A stretch of 64,000 nucleotides of DNA from an uncultured Myxococcales bacterium (GCA_903857665.1 CAIOFV010000037.1:1-64000); one strand, 5' to 3'; positions 8,996 to 18,089 are shown, numbered from the stretch's first letter. Notes: generated from the letters alone by a model not told the origin. Numbers and translations: made by a program.

Positions 8996-9901
8996 ATGCC
9001 CGACCCTGGACAGACGCAACCGACCCCGCGACCCGCCATCGCGACGCCGATCCTCGCGTCCACGGTGGTGGTCCTCAGGCCGCGCCCGGCGGGTCCCGAG
9101 GTGCTGCTGATCCGGCGACCGCCCGGCGGCCATGTCCCCGGGGACTGGGCCTTCCCCGGTGGACGGGTGGATCCCGAGGACATGACGGCCCCGAGCGGTT
9201 CGCTGGCGGCGTACGAATGTGGCCGGACCCTCGGGCTGGAGGACACCGCGGTCGCCCGGGGGGCCTGCCTGGCCGCCGTGCGCGAACTTTCCGAGGAAAC
9301 GGGCCTGCTGCTGGCCCGTGACCGCGCCGGACGCATGGCCGACGCCGAAGCCGCGGCAGCCGTGGCCGAGGCATCCCGGCACGGGGCCGCTTCCTGGCAT
9401 GCGGCGCTGGCGACGCGAGGCCTGGTGCCGGCGATCGACGCCCTCGCGCCCTTCGCCCACTGGGTCACCCCGGAGGGCCTTCCGAAGCGCTTCGACACAT
9501 GGTTCTTCGCGACCCGGTCCCCGGACGGCCAGGAGGCCGCGCCGAACAACGAAACGACGGGCCTCCGTTGGATCCGCCCTCGGGATGCCGTCGCGAACAA
9601 CGCGCCGGGCGGCGAAGTCACGCTGCCGCCGCCCACGCTGGACGCCCTGTTGCGACTGGCCGCGGTCTTCGATGCCGGCACCGCCGGCGACAATGCGGGG
9701 ATCGACGGCCTGCTGGCCGCCTGGGCGCGCCGCGGCCCGCCGCGAGTCCAGCACCCCGTGATGCTGGTGGACGCCGCTGACGGGCCGATGGTGGTCCTGC
9801 CGGGCGACCCGCTGCACCCCGAAACCCCGAATGCCAGGCCCACGACCCGCTATCGCTTCGTCCTTCGGGAAGGTCGCTTCCACAGGATCCGGAACGACTG
9901 A
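8996..9901 (+). CDS. Nudix hydrolase with insertion in the Nudix box (NUDT19-like)
   Basis: A 301-aa Nudix protein. The Nudix box is split: GGRVDPED begins it and RELSEETGLLL ends it, with a roughly 30-residue insert between. That split is known from the NUDT19/RP2-type branch, whose characterised members hydrolyse CoA and acyl-CoA. A similar substrate is an inference. The catalytic RELxEExG residues are intact. The ATG at 8996 follows CAGGAGGCGCG and starts a natural family N-terminus; the frame is open further upstream but that region overlaps pckA. No signal peptide. Confidence 0.85.
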   Translation: MPDPGQTQPTPRPAIATPILASTVVVLRPRPAGPEVLLIRRPPGGHVPGDWAFPGGRVDPEDMTAPSGSLAAYECGRTLGLEDTAVARGACLAAVRELSEETGLLLARDRAGRMADAEAAAAVAEASRHGAASWHAALATRGLVPAIDALAPFAHWVTPEGLPKRFDTWFFATRSPDGQEAAPNNETTGLRWIRPRDAVANNAPGGEVTLPPPTLDALLRLAAVFDAGTAGDNAGIDGLLAAWARRGPPRVQHPVMLVDAADGPMVVLPGDPLHPETPNARPTTRYRFVLREGRFHRIRND

Positions 9902-9932
9902 AGGGCGCCACCGAATACCTGCGCACCCTGCC

Positions 9933-10979
9933 TCAGGCCCGCCGCACAGCCGCCTGGATCACCGATCCGGCGCCGCGGCGCAGCTTGAGGGGTTTCCGCG
10001 GAACCAGGCCCGCGTCCCGTTGCCACGCGGCGATCTGGTCGGCGCTCCACGCCCCCGAAACGCTGGTCATGCCGAAGTAGAGGTCCATCAGGGCCGAGGT
10101 CTGGCCCTTGCCGCCCGGCACGTCGGGACGGCTGAAGTCGATCACGGCGAACACCCCCCCGACCTTCAGCGAACGCGCCACGCGGCGGGCCAGCGAGGCG
10201 CATTCCTCCGCCGTGAAGTGGTGGACCACGCTGGAGGTCACGACCACGTCCCAGCAGGCCTCGCCGAGGTCGTCCGCCAGCGCATCCCCAGCGCGGTGGA
10301 CCACGCGATCCCCCATGCCCTCCTCGGCCAGCAGCGGCGCCGACGCCTGCACCGCCTCGGGCAGTTCCAGCACCACCGCCTTGAGGCCCGCGTGGCGGCG
10401 ACAGAAGGCGACCGACAGGAACCCGTGCGCGCCGCCGATGTCCAGCATCGTCGATGCGCCTCGGGGGAAGGGCGTCCGGGCGGCAATCTCGGTCGCTCCC
10501 AGGCGGGCCAGCCCACGCATGGCCCGCTGGTAGGTGTCCCAGCCCTGCTCGTCCAGTTCCGGCCTGCCCAGCATGCACGAACCCGTGCGAACGTGGTCTT
10601 CCAGCCTGGACACCCACTCCCACTCGTAGTACCGCCACAGGAGGTAGTCGCGAACCGAATCCGGACTCCCGGCCAGCAGCCAGCGGCGGGCGGCAGGCGT
10701 CAGCGCATAGGCGTCGCCCTCCCGAACGAGGTAGCGCTGCGACGCCACGACGTCCAGGAGGCGCCGGGTCGGCATCGGCGCGGTCCCGGCCCTGCGGGCG
10801 ACCTCCTCCGAGGACAGGGGCCCATCCGCCAGGACGTCCAGGAGCCCCAGGCGGCACACCGCCATCAGGGATCGGACCGCCAGCAGGCCGTTGAACGTTT
10901 CCAGGACAGGCGTCGGGACCTCCCCCGACCACAAGCCCATCTGCTCGAACGCAGACTCCGGGATCAAGCCGACTCGCAT
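9933..10979 (-). CDS. SAM-dependent methyltransferase, O-methyltransferase-like
   Basis: A 348-aa protein with an N-terminal winged-helix dimerisation region (about 30-100, LLDVLADGPLSSEEVARRAG) and a class I SAM-binding fold. The SAM motif LDIGGAHGF sits near residue 180, and an acidic loop VVLELPEA and DVVVTSSVVHHF follow. This two-part layout matches the Methyltransf_2 family of small-molecule O-methyltransferases involved in hydroxyneurosporene, polyketide or phenolic compounds. The acceptor is unknown. The ATG follows CCGGAGGCGC. It is a single gene between the convergent Nudix gene and the divergent CDGSH gene, with no biosynthetic cluster around it. Confidence 0.8.
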   Translation of the reverse strand: MRVGLIPESAFEQMGLWSGEVPTPVLETFNGLLAVRSLMAVCRLGLLDVLADGPLSSEEVARRAGTAPMPTRRLLDVVASQRYLVREGDAYALTPAARRWLLAGSPDSVRDYLLWRYYEWEWVSRLEDHVRTGSCMLGRPELDEQGWDTYQRAMRGLARLGATEIAARTPFPRGASTMLDIGGAHGFLSVAFCRRHAGLKAVVLELPEAVQASAPLLAEEGMGDRVVHRAGDALADDLGEACWDVVVTSSVVHHFTAEECASLARRVARSLKVGGVFAVIDFSRPDVPGGKGQTSALMDLYFGMTSVSGAWSADQIAAWQRDAGLVPRKPLKLRRGAGSVIQAAVRRA

Positions 10980-11115
10980 GGCGCCTCCGGATGCAACGGT
11001 GCGATCTTCGCGGACGGGTGTGTCCTGTCAACCGGAATGAGGAGGTGCCGCGCTTGCGCGGGCCTTCAACGCTTCCCATGATGACGATGCGGCAGGGTGG
11101 CAAAGGGGGTGCCGA

Positions 11116-11583
11116 ATGGACGAAGGACGGAAGGATGGCGGCCCGGCCGATGCCGTTCCCGCGGCGAACGTGTTCCGGGTGCTTCGGAACGGGCCCCTCC
11201 TCGCGCGGGGCGACCTGGTGTTCGCGGACGAGGCGGGCGCAGTGCTTCGGCGCGAAACCGCCGCGGCGCTCTGCCGGTGCGGCCATTCCGGCAACAAGCC
11301 GTTCTGCGACGGAAGCCATCGGCAAGTCGGGTTCACGGAGGGTGAGGCGGCCGCCCCGGGAGACAGGCTCCAGCCCATCGCCGACGGCGCGGCGGGTTCG
11401 GGCCCGGTCACGGTGATCTTGAAGCCGACGGGGTCCATGCGCCTCCTGGGTCCCTTGAAGATCATCGACGCAGACGGACGGGAGCACGCCGGCGGCCGGG
11501 CCTCGCTGTGCCGCTGCGGGGCCTCCCGGACGAAGCCCTGGTGCGACAACGCGCACCGCGACATCGAGTTCCGGGTGGATTGA
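11116..11583 (+). CDS. Double CDGSH iron-sulfur domain protein
   Basis: A 155-aa protein with two mitoNEET-type CDGSH motifs: Cys53, Cys55, Cys64, His68 (CRCGHSGNKPFCDGSH) and Cys132, Cys134, Cys143, His147 (CRCGASRTKPWCDNAH). Each should bind a 2Fe-2S cluster with three Cys and one His. The second motif has Asn in place of the Gly after CD, a mild deviation. Tandem CDGSH proteins of this size are widespread in bacteria, and roles in electron transfer or iron handling are inferred. No signal peptide. It converges with nagZ, 12 nt apart. Confidence 0.88.
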   Translation: MDEGRKDGGPADAVPAANVFRVLRNGPLLARGDLVFADEAGAVLRRETAAALCRCGHSGNKPFCDGSHRQVGFTEGEAAAPGDRLQPIADGAAGSGPVTVILKPTGSMRLLGPLKIIDADGREHAGGRASLCRCGASRTKPWCDNAHRDIEFRVD

Positions 11584-11595
11584 TTCGCGCAACCC

Positions 11596-12570
11596 TCAGG
11601 GCAGGGAACACCGGAATCGCGACACCCGGTCGGCAGCCGCTTCCAGCCGATCCCGGGGCAGCGACCCGTCCCGGACGCCCCGCTCGAGCGCCTCGGCCAG
11701 CACCCGTCCCTCCCCCTTGGCCCCGCACTGAAGGAACAGGTCGATGCCCGCCCGCAACCCCCGCTCCAGGATTTGGGCAGGCTCGAACCGGTCGGCGATC
11801 GCCTTCATCCCGAGGTCGTCCGTGATCACGCATCCCTCGAAGCCCAGTCGGCCGCGCAGCCGGCCATCGACGATCCCCGGGGACAGGGTCGCGGGCACGT
11901 CCGGGTCGAGGTTCGGGTAGAGGCAGTGGGCCGTCATGATCATGCGGATTCCCGCGCGAACCGCCGCCTCGAAGGTCCAGGCTTCCCGGGTGTCCAGCAC
12001 GCCCGCCTCGGCGGGAATGACCGGCAGTTCCAGGTGGCTGTCGGCAGACGCGTCGCCGTGCCCGGGGAAATGCTTGCCGCACCCGGCCACCCCGACGGAC
12101 TCCAGGCCCTCCAGGAACGCCAGCGCCCCCGCAGCGGCCGACACCGGATCCCGCCCGAACGCCCGGTCGCCGATGATCGGGTTCGCCGGGTTGGTATCGA
12201 CATCCAGCACCGGCGCGAAATCGAGGTTGAATCCAAGGTCCCGGAGATCCCGCCCGATCGCGAGGCCGGCCTCGCGGCACGCCGACGCCCCCGCGGCGCC
12301 CAGTTCGGCGGCGGTCGGCCGTTGCGGGCACAGGCGGCGCAGGCGCTGTACGCGCCCCCCTTCCTGGTCCACCGAGATGATGGGCGGCGGCAGCCCGCGG
12401 GCCGCCTCGCGCACCTGGCGACAAAGGTCGCGAACCTGCTCCGCATCGACGAGGTTGCGGGCGAACAATGCGACCCCTCCCAGGCCTCGGGCCAGGAGGT
12501 CCGCTTCCTCGGTCGGCAGGGTCGGTCCGTCGAATCCCAGGATGATCAGGGAGAGGAAGGGGCCGGTCAC
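11596..12570 (-). CDS. nagZ: Beta-N-acetylhexosaminidase NagZ
   Basis: A GH3 enzyme that removes GlcNAc from anhydro-muropeptides during peptidoglycan recycling. The 324-aa single-domain length is typical. ISVDQEGGRVQRL, the KHFPGHGDASADSH loop carrying the catalytic Asp/His dyad, and VITDDLGMKAI holding the nucleophile Asp are all present. There is no signal peptide, so it acts in the cytoplasm as expected. The ATG overlaps the stop of the FHA gene by 4 nt (ATGA), so the two are translationally coupled. Mpl, another recycling enzyme, is encoded in the same window at 58 kb. Confidence 0.92.
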   Translation of the reverse strand: MTGPFLSLIILGFDGPTLPTEEADLLARGLGGVALFARNLVDAEQVRDLCRQVREAARGLPPPIISVDQEGGRVQRLRRLCPQRPTAAELGAAGASACREAGLAIGRDLRDLGFNLDFAPVLDVDTNPANPIIGDRAFGRDPVSAAAGALAFLEGLESVGVAGCGKHFPGHGDASADSHLELPVIPAEAGVLDTREAWTFEAAVRAGIRMIMTAHCLYPNLDPDVPATLSPGIVDGRLRGRLGFEGCVITDDLGMKAIADRFEPAQILERGLRAGIDLFLQCGAKGEGRVLAEALERGVRDGSLPRDRLEAAADRVSRFRCSLP

Positions 12571-13289
12571 TTCGACGATCCGCCCGGTACGTCCTTCGAA
12601 GCGGCGGCGGGAGCCGCGGCAGGGCGAGGGGCCCCGATCGAACCCGGGTTGACCGCGGCGGGGGGCACCAGGACCGTCCGCGGCTGGACCAGCACATCGT
12701 CCTCGGCCACGTACAGTTTGTAGTAGGCAAAACCGAGGCCCGCGGCCAGCAGTACCAGGACCAGCAGCAGCACGATCCGGCCCGCCGTGCGCTTCATGGA
12801 CGGGGGATCATCCTCGTCGTTGAAATCCGAGCGCCAGCCCAGCTTCGCGACTTCCTCCATTTCCTGGAGGGTCATCATCGCGAAGTCGTTCGACGTGTCG
12901 ATCGGCGGTTCCGCCACGGTCACCGCGCGCATTCCCACGGCGGTCGCATGGCGCGACGGTTCGGCAGGCGACTCGGGCGCCGTGTCGGACAGCGCCGAGT
13001 CCGGCGCGAGGACCTTCAGGCGATAGTCGCCGGCCAGGAACACATCCCCGGGCCGGATTTCCACCTCGTGGGGAAGCCGCTCGCCATCCAGGCGGATGCC
13101 GTATCGCGAACCGGCATCGGACAGGAGCAGGCGACCATCCGCGACCCGGATGCACGCATGGTGACGCGACACGTTCCGGTCCGGCAGGACCAGCGTGTTG
13201 TCCGGCGCGCGACCGATCGTGACGGTGCCTTCCCCGAGGGGCACGACCCGCACGTTGCCCGTATCGTCTTCTATATACAGCCGCATCAT
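12567..13289 (-). CDS. FHA-domain membrane protein
   Basis: A 240-aa protein. Residues 2-95 are a forkhead-associated domain with the phosphothreonine-binding GR (26-27), SRH (41-43) and a later NG-like loop (SRYGIRL). After an acidic linker a single membrane segment spans about 172-193, followed by a Pro/Ala-rich tail, so the FHA domain should face the cytoplasm. It probably recruits a protein phosphorylated by a Ser/Thr kinase; one is encoded at 32.5 kb, but any link is inferred. The start is either of two adjacent ATGs (13289/13286). A strong promoter lies immediately upstream, leaving a very short leader. Confidence 0.82.
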   Translation of the reverse strand: MMRLYIEDDTGNVRVVPLGEGTVTIGRAPDNTLVLPDRNVSRHHACIRVADGRLLLSDAGSRYGIRLDGERLPHEVEIRPGDVFLAGDYRLKVLAPDSALSDTAPESPAEPSRHATAVGMRAVTVAEPPIDTSNDFAMMTLQEMEEVAKLGWRSDFNDEDDPPSMKRTAGRIVLLLVLVLLAAGLGFAYYKLYVAEDDVLVQPRTVLVPPAAVNPGSIGAPRPAAAPAAASKDVPGGSSK

Positions 13290-13307
13290 GTTTCCGTTCC
13301 CCGCGGC

Positions 13308-13335
13308 AGTATAGCACGGGGCCAAGGGTCGTCAA
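13308..13335 (-). promoter_or_regulatory. Sigma-70-type promoter of the FHA-nagZ operon
   Basis: Minus strand: TTGACG (13335-13330), 16-nt spacer, TATACT (13313-13308), preceded by GTGC. The predicted transcript start is only about 10-15 nt from the start codon. Confidence 0.6.
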
Positions 13336-13336
13336 A

Positions 13337-15217
13337 TCAGTGGCGGACATGGATCCGTGGGCCCCCGCGCAGGCTTCCGGGCCGCAACCGGGGCGCGGCC
13401 TGATCGGGCTCGGAGCCGGCGGTGGGATCGGGCGCCGCCCCTGCACCCCCCGGCCCCGGGGTGGCGGCGTCCGACTCGGGGCCCGCGAGGTCCGCCGGCG
13501 CGTCGCCGCTGGCAGCCCGACGCAGCAGCACGATCTCGGGGTCGATGTCCCACGGGGAGATCTTCGCGCCGAGGGCCGCTTCCCAGGCCCGCAGCCACCA
13601 CCGGTGGGTCCCCGGGCCGAGGTCCGGCTCGCACTGGGACAGGGACCGGGCCGTCATGGGGTCCGGCGCGTCCAGCCCTCGCCGCCGGAAGGCTTCCGCC
13701 CACCATTCGCCAGGGGAGCGATCCTTGTGGGTGCGCCACCAGCCCCGCCAGGCCGCCGCCACTGCCGCCGGGTCGGGCGCCTCGGCGTCGGGGTTCGCGC
13801 CCGTCAGGTCCTGCAGCGCCGATACGGCCGCCTGCGCCGGCAGGGCCCCGTCGGCCAGGGCCTCCACGAGCAACCGGACCGCTGCCAGGGTCGGCAGCCT
13901 TTCCACGGCGTCCACGGCCCAGTCCCGGACGGTCCGGCGGATCTCGAACACCCCCAGGTCGATGACCCACGTTCGATCGATGCGCAACAGCGAGGCCAGG
14001 AGGGACGGCCGCCGCCATCGATCCGCATGGCGATCCAGCGCCATCAGCAACGACTCGGCAACGGCCGGATCGGACTCGCGGGCCAGCCGCCGAACCAGTT
14101 CCTCCTCGATCCCGCTCACGCCCCCGTCCACCAGGGATGCGGCCGCCGCACGTCGGACGCCGGCGTCACCGTCATCCAGCCGGCGAAGCACCTCGCGCAG
14201 CGCGTCGGGCGTCCCGATCCGCCCCAGCACCGTGGCCGCGGCGGCTCGCAGGGCCGCGTCGTCCGAGCGGGCCGCCTGCGTCAACCCCGCGACCCTCTCC
14301 GCGATCCGGAAGGTCGGGTCGCGGAACCAGGAACGCTGGCTCCCGGTATCGCGACAACCCTCCAGGACGTCGTCAGCGGGACAGCCGATCCGCACGTGGA
14401 GATGGTCGTTGTGGGGCTTCGAGCGGGCCGGCTGCGCCAGGGCCTCCTCGGCCACGCGGATCAGCGCCGCCGGTTCCTTCGACTTGCGCGCATGTTCCAG
14501 CAGCATGCGTTTCAGGGACCGCGACACGAACAGCCACTGGGTCGAAATCGAGGGGTTCTTCAGGAAGGATTTCACCAGCAGCCAGTTCCGGACGGTATCG
14601 AACCGGACCGGCACCCCGTCGGCATCCCCCTTCCCCGCCCGGTCCAGGGGCACCAGCGTCTTCGGCAGGAACGCCTTCCCGTCCGGCCCCAGCAGGTAGA
14701 AGCCGACGTCGGCGTCGCGCCCCGAATGGTGCGACACGCTCCACGGGATCGGGCCGCCACCGATGCGCCCCAGGTTCCCGACCGCAAGGCGCGACCCGGG
14801 CCTCGCCGTGTCCACATCGGCCCCTGCGGTCAGCAGGGCATCCACGAGGTCATCGGTCGCACACGCCGTGCCTCGATGCGAGTGCTCCTCCAGGATCACG
14901 TGGTGGGGGCCCTCGGCCGGGAGGGTTCGGCAGGCAACGACGAAACCGGTGGTGGCGCCCCCGATGGAAAGGGATCCGTGCCCCTTCAGACGCCCGATCG
15001 CCGGGTGCCCGCGGACGATCCCGACCAGGGGCAACGCATCCAGCCGCGGCTCCAGGGCCCGCCGCGGGGAGGCCGCCGCGCCCTCGACGTCTCGTGACGG
15101 CACGACCTCACAGGGGACGCCCGGCGGGCACCCGCCCTCGACCCTCCGATCCGCGGTCCCGCTGCAGCCCGTCCCGACGACGAGGGCGACGAATGCCAGA
15201 AGGTGCGATCGAGTCAT
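13337..15217 (-). CDS. MepA-like murein endopeptidase lipoprotein fused to HEAT-like repeats
   Basis: A 626-aa product. Residues 1-18 are a lipoprotein signal with lipobox GTGC. A penicillin-insensitive murein endopeptidase (M74) domain follows. SVSHHSGRDADVGFYL supplies two zinc ligands and HNDHLHVRIGC the third, matching the E. coli MepA pattern. From about residue 310 to 440 comes a HEAT-like helical array (AALRAAAATVLGRIG, VRRAAAASLV), then a region with WRGWWRTHKDRSPGEWWAEAF and a Pro/Asp-rich tail. MepA cleaves D-Ala-mDAP cross-links; E. coli MepA is under 300 aa, so this is a large fusion. The ATG was chosen for the signal peptide. Confidence 0.85.
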   Translation of the reverse strand: MTRSHLLAFVALVVGTGCSGTADRRVEGGCPPGVPCEVVPSRDVEGAAASPRRALEPRLDALPLVGIVRGHPAIGRLKGHGSLSIGGATTGFVVACRTLPAEGPHHVILEEHSHRGTACATDDLVDALLTAGADVDTARPGSRLAVGNLGRIGGGPIPWSVSHHSGRDADVGFYLLGPDGKAFLPKTLVPLDRAGKGDADGVPVRFDTVRNWLLVKSFLKNPSISTQWLFVSRSLKRMLLEHARKSKEPAALIRVAEEALAQPARSKPHNDHLHVRIGCPADDVLEGCRDTGSQRSWFRDPTFRIAERVAGLTQAARSDDAALRAAAATVLGRIGTPDALREVLRRLDDGDAGVRRAAAASLVDGGVSGIEEELVRRLARESDPAVAESLLMALDRHADRWRRPSLLASLLRIDRTWVIDLGVFEIRRTVRDWAVDAVERLPTLAAVRLLVEALADGALPAQAAVSALQDLTGANPDAEAPDPAAVAAAWRGWWRTHKDRSPGEWWAEAFRRRGLDAPDPMTARSLSQCEPDLGPGTHRWWLRAWEAALGAKISPWDIDPEIVLLRRAASGDAPADLAGPESDAATPGPGGAGAAPDPTAGSEPDQAAPRLRPGSLRGGPRIHVRH

Positions 15218-15246
15218 GTCGTCCGGGAGCCGCGAGGACAGGACCG

Positions 15247-15274
15247 ATTCTAGGGACCGGGCCGCGCGAGTCAA
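15247..15274 (-). promoter_or_regulatory. Sigma-70-type promoter of the MepA-like gene
   Basis: Minus strand: TTGACT (15274-15269), 16-nt spacer, TAGAAT (15252-15247), about 30 nt before the ATG at 15217. Confidence 0.6.
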
Positions 15275-15325
15275 ACTTCCGCACCGCAGCCGGCTTCCAG
15301 CAGGCCCGGATGCACCCGGTACGGC

Positions 15326-15355
15326 TTGACATGCGCCCCGGCAGGGCGCTATTGC
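15326..15355 (+). promoter_or_regulatory. Candidate promoter of the Clp-like gene
   Basis: A perfect TTGACA (15326-15331) is followed after 17-18 nt by CTATTG/TATTGC. It lies about 45 nt upstream of the GTG start at 15401. Confidence 0.5.
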
Positions 15356-15400
15356 TGGCGAAGGAGGGACTCCTCTGACATCACCTGACGCGAGCCCGAC

Positions 15401-17959
15401 GTGATCGACGAGATCCCGTTTTCACGGGAAGCAAAGTTCGTGTTCGCAGAAGCCGCCGACATCGCACGGCGATCCCAGCAGCCGATCGATTCCGTCCACC
15501 TGGTGCTCGGCCTTTTCGCGGTCCGTTGCGAGGCCCAGTCCATCCTGCTGGAAAAGCGGGTCGATTACGACCGGATCCTCGAGGTCCTCACCCGGATCCC
15601 TCCCGAGCCCCCGGAAACCCTCTCGATGGTGTACTCCGCGACGGCGCGCATCGCCGCCAATGTCGGGTCGCACCACGCGACCTCGGTCCACCTTCTGATG
15701 GCCATCTCGCGCATCACGACGTCCCGGGCAGCACGTGCGCTGGAAGCCGTGGGACTCCCGATGTTCGCGCTGCGAACACAGGCGATGGCCCACCTGACGG
15801 ACCCGCGCCTGCGCCGTTCCGCCTCCGAGCGCATCGAGGCGGTGGGCGCAGCACGCGGGCTTCCAGGCTCGTCGAACGCTTCCATGCCGCCGCAGCCGCA
15901 CCCTGGCGGGGCGGCTCCCGGGGGGCCGCCGGGCCCGCCGCCGCGGATGGCCCTGCCGGGCACCGCCGCGGCCGCTTCCCCGCTGCGGGCGGCGCCCCGC
16001 TCGGTGGTGTGCGACGACGATATCCCGGTGGTCTTCGAGGAACTGGGCGACGACCTCGACGCCCCGGCTCCGATCGAGGAGGAAGCCCCCGAGCCCGTGA
16101 CGGCCCAGACGGCCTCGCGGGTCCGCACCCGCCCCGGACGCTACGACCTGGACCCCGAGCGCTTCCCGACCCTGACCGCGCTGGGCCGGAACCTGAACGC
16201 CGAGGCGGTGGCGGGTCGGGTGGACCCCCTGGTGGGACGCGACGACGAACTGGACGCGGTGGTCGATATCCTGTGCAAGCGGCGCTCCAACAATCCGCTG
16301 CTGCTGGGCGACCCGGGCGTGGGCAAGACCGCCCTGGTCGAAGGCCTGGCCGCGCTGGTGGTGGCCCGCGGAGATGGCGTACCCGGACTGTCGGACCGCG
16401 TGATCGTGTCCGTGTCGGTCGCGGACCTGGTCGCGGGCACCGTGATGCGCGGGTCCTTCGCGGCCCGCCTGCGGGCGCTGAAGGACGAAGTTCTGGCGTC
16501 CGACGGCCGGATCATCCTGTTCATCGACGAAATCCACACCCTGATCGGGGCGGGGGCCGGCGACGGCGGCATGGACGCGGCCAACGACCTGAAGAGCGCG
16601 CTGGCGCGAGGCGAACTGCCCTGCATCGGCGCGACCACCTTCGGGGAGTACAAGCGGCACATCCTCACGGACCCCGCCCTGAAGCGCCGCTTCGAGCCGG
16701 TGTTCCTGCGCGAACCGTCCCTCGACGACGCGGAGCGGATCCTCGCCGGCGTTGCGCCCCGCTACGCCTCGTACCATGGCGTCCGATTCTCCGCTGACGC
16801 GCTCCGGGCCTCGGTGCGCCTCACGGACCGCCTGATCCCGGATCGCAGCCTGCCGGCCAAGGCCATCGACGTGCTGGACCGGGCCGGCGCCCGCGTCCGG
16901 CGCGAGGGTCGCGACGAGGTCGGCCGCGAGGACGTGGTGCGCGTGCTTTCCGCGCTGGTGGACCTGCCCCGCGAATACCTCGCGCTGTCCCCCACGGAAC
17001 GCCTCCGCGAAATGGAGCGCTTCCTTTCCGAGCGGGTCTTCGGCCACGACGACGCCCTCGCGGTCGTGGTCCGCACCCTTGCCCAGAACTGGTCGCGATT
17101 CGGTTCCAGGCGTCCCCTGGGGTCCTTCGTCCTCGCGGGTCCCACGGGATCCGGCCGCCGCACGCTGGCGGCGTCCATCGCCGAATTCCTGTTCGGCTCG
17201 GCCCAGGCGCTCCTCGAGGTCGATCTGACCGACTACGCCGAGTCCCACGCCCTGTCGCACCTGATCGGGTCGCCTCCGGGGTACGTGGGCCACGAGGAGG
17301 GCGGACTCCTGGCCGACACCCTGATCCGGCGTCCATTCCTGGTCGTCCTGTGGCATCACCCCGAGCAGGCGCACACGTCGATCCAGGGACTGCTGGCCCA
17401 GATCCTGGCGGAAGGGACCGTGACCGATCGCCGAGGCCGGCGCATGGACTTTCGCAACACCGTCCACATCCTGGCGCCAGGCGCCGATGACGCGACCGGA
17501 TCGTCCGCTCGTCCGGTCGGCTTCGACCCGATCCATGATCCGGATGCGCGTGCCGCGGCCCTGGTGGCGCGCCTGCGCAAGATCCTGCCGTCGGACCTGC
17601 TGTCCGCCGCGGATGCGGTGCTGCCCTTCCCGCGGCCCGGAGCCGACGTCCGCGAACGCCTGCTCGGCCGGATCCTGCGGGAGGCCATGGCGTCCTTCCG
17701 GGACGAGCACGGCGTCCCGCTCGTCGTGGATCCCGATGCCGCAGCGCTCCTCGCGTGCCAGGTCGGCTCCGACGAGGCCCCTGGCGCCGCGCTGGAAGCC
17801 ATCGTATCGCGAACGATCCTGCGTCCCGCCGCCGACTGTGCCTTCGAATCCCCGGTCCCGTCCGGGTCGTTCCTCCGGGTCAGTGCGACGCCGGGGGATG
17901 GCGATCGCTTCCGCGTGACGATCGAGGCCACGTCTGGTGCAACCGGCACAATGCCTTGA
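15401..17959 (+). CDS. Clp/Hsp100-type AAA+ protein with degenerate second ATPase domain
   Basis: An 852-aa protein with a ClpA/ClpC layout: Clp-N-like repeats (1-145), a Pro/Gly-rich linker (150-260), AAA1 and AAA2, without a ClpB-type coiled-coil propeller. AAA1 looks active: Walker A GDPGVGKT (303-310), Walker B ILFIDEIH, and Arg finger in LKRRFEPV. AAA2 has lost its machinery: Walker A is GPTGSGRRT (580-588) with Arg for Lys, Walker B Asp-Glu became His-His (652-653), the RPEFLNRID Arg finger reads LPSDLLSAAD, and the sensor-2 GAR reads GAA. It is therefore probably a one-motor unfoldase or scaffold. The start is the GTG, because a stop lies 15 nt upstream in frame. Confidence 0.85.
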   Translation: MIDEIPFSREAKFVFAEAADIARRSQQPIDSVHLVLGLFAVRCEAQSILLEKRVDYDRILEVLTRIPPEPPETLSMVYSATARIAANVGSHHATSVHLLMAISRITTSRAARALEAVGLPMFALRTQAMAHLTDPRLRRSASERIEAVGAARGLPGSSNASMPPQPHPGGAAPGGPPGPPPRMALPGTAAAASPLRAAPRSVVCDDDIPVVFEELGDDLDAPAPIEEEAPEPVTAQTASRVRTRPGRYDLDPERFPTLTALGRNLNAEAVAGRVDPLVGRDDELDAVVDILCKRRSNNPLLLGDPGVGKTALVEGLAALVVARGDGVPGLSDRVIVSVSVADLVAGTVMRGSFAARLRALKDEVLASDGRIILFIDEIHTLIGAGAGDGGMDAANDLKSALARGELPCIGATTFGEYKRHILTDPALKRRFEPVFLREPSLDDAERILAGVAPRYASYHGVRFSADALRASVRLTDRLIPDRSLPAKAIDVLDRAGARVRREGRDEVGREDVVRVLSALVDLPREYLALSPTERLREMERFLSERVFGHDDALAVVVRTLAQNWSRFGSRRPLGSFVLAGPTGSGRRTLAASIAEFLFGSAQALLEVDLTDYAESHALSHLIGSPPGYVGHEEGGLLADTLIRRPFLVVLWHHPEQAHTSIQGLLAQILAEGTVTDRRGRRMDFRNTVHILAPGADDATGSSARPVGFDPIHDPDARAAALVARLRKILPSDLLSAADAVLPFPRPGADVRERLLGRILREAMASFRDEHGVPLVVDPDAAALLACQVGSDEAPGAALEAIVSRTILRPAADCAFESPVPSGSFLRVSATPGDGDRFRVTIEATSGATGTMP

Positions 17960-17981
17960 GGTTTCGCAGCGAAGTTCACGC

Positions 17982-18010
17982 TTGACGCAGCATGGACCCC
18001 TCGATATAGT
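17982..18010 (+). promoter_or_regulatory. Sigma-70-type promoter of the membrane protein gene
   Basis: TTGACG (17982-17987), exactly 17-nt spacer, TATAGT (18005-18010). This is among the best consensus matches in the window. The leader to the ATG at 18090 would be about 73 nt. Confidence 0.65.
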
Positions 18011-18089
18011 CCGGCCTGCCCAGCCGGGCACCCCCCATTTCGGGCCGGCTTTGGGCGTGATCGCCGCGCGGCAAGGACGGGTGAGGCAG

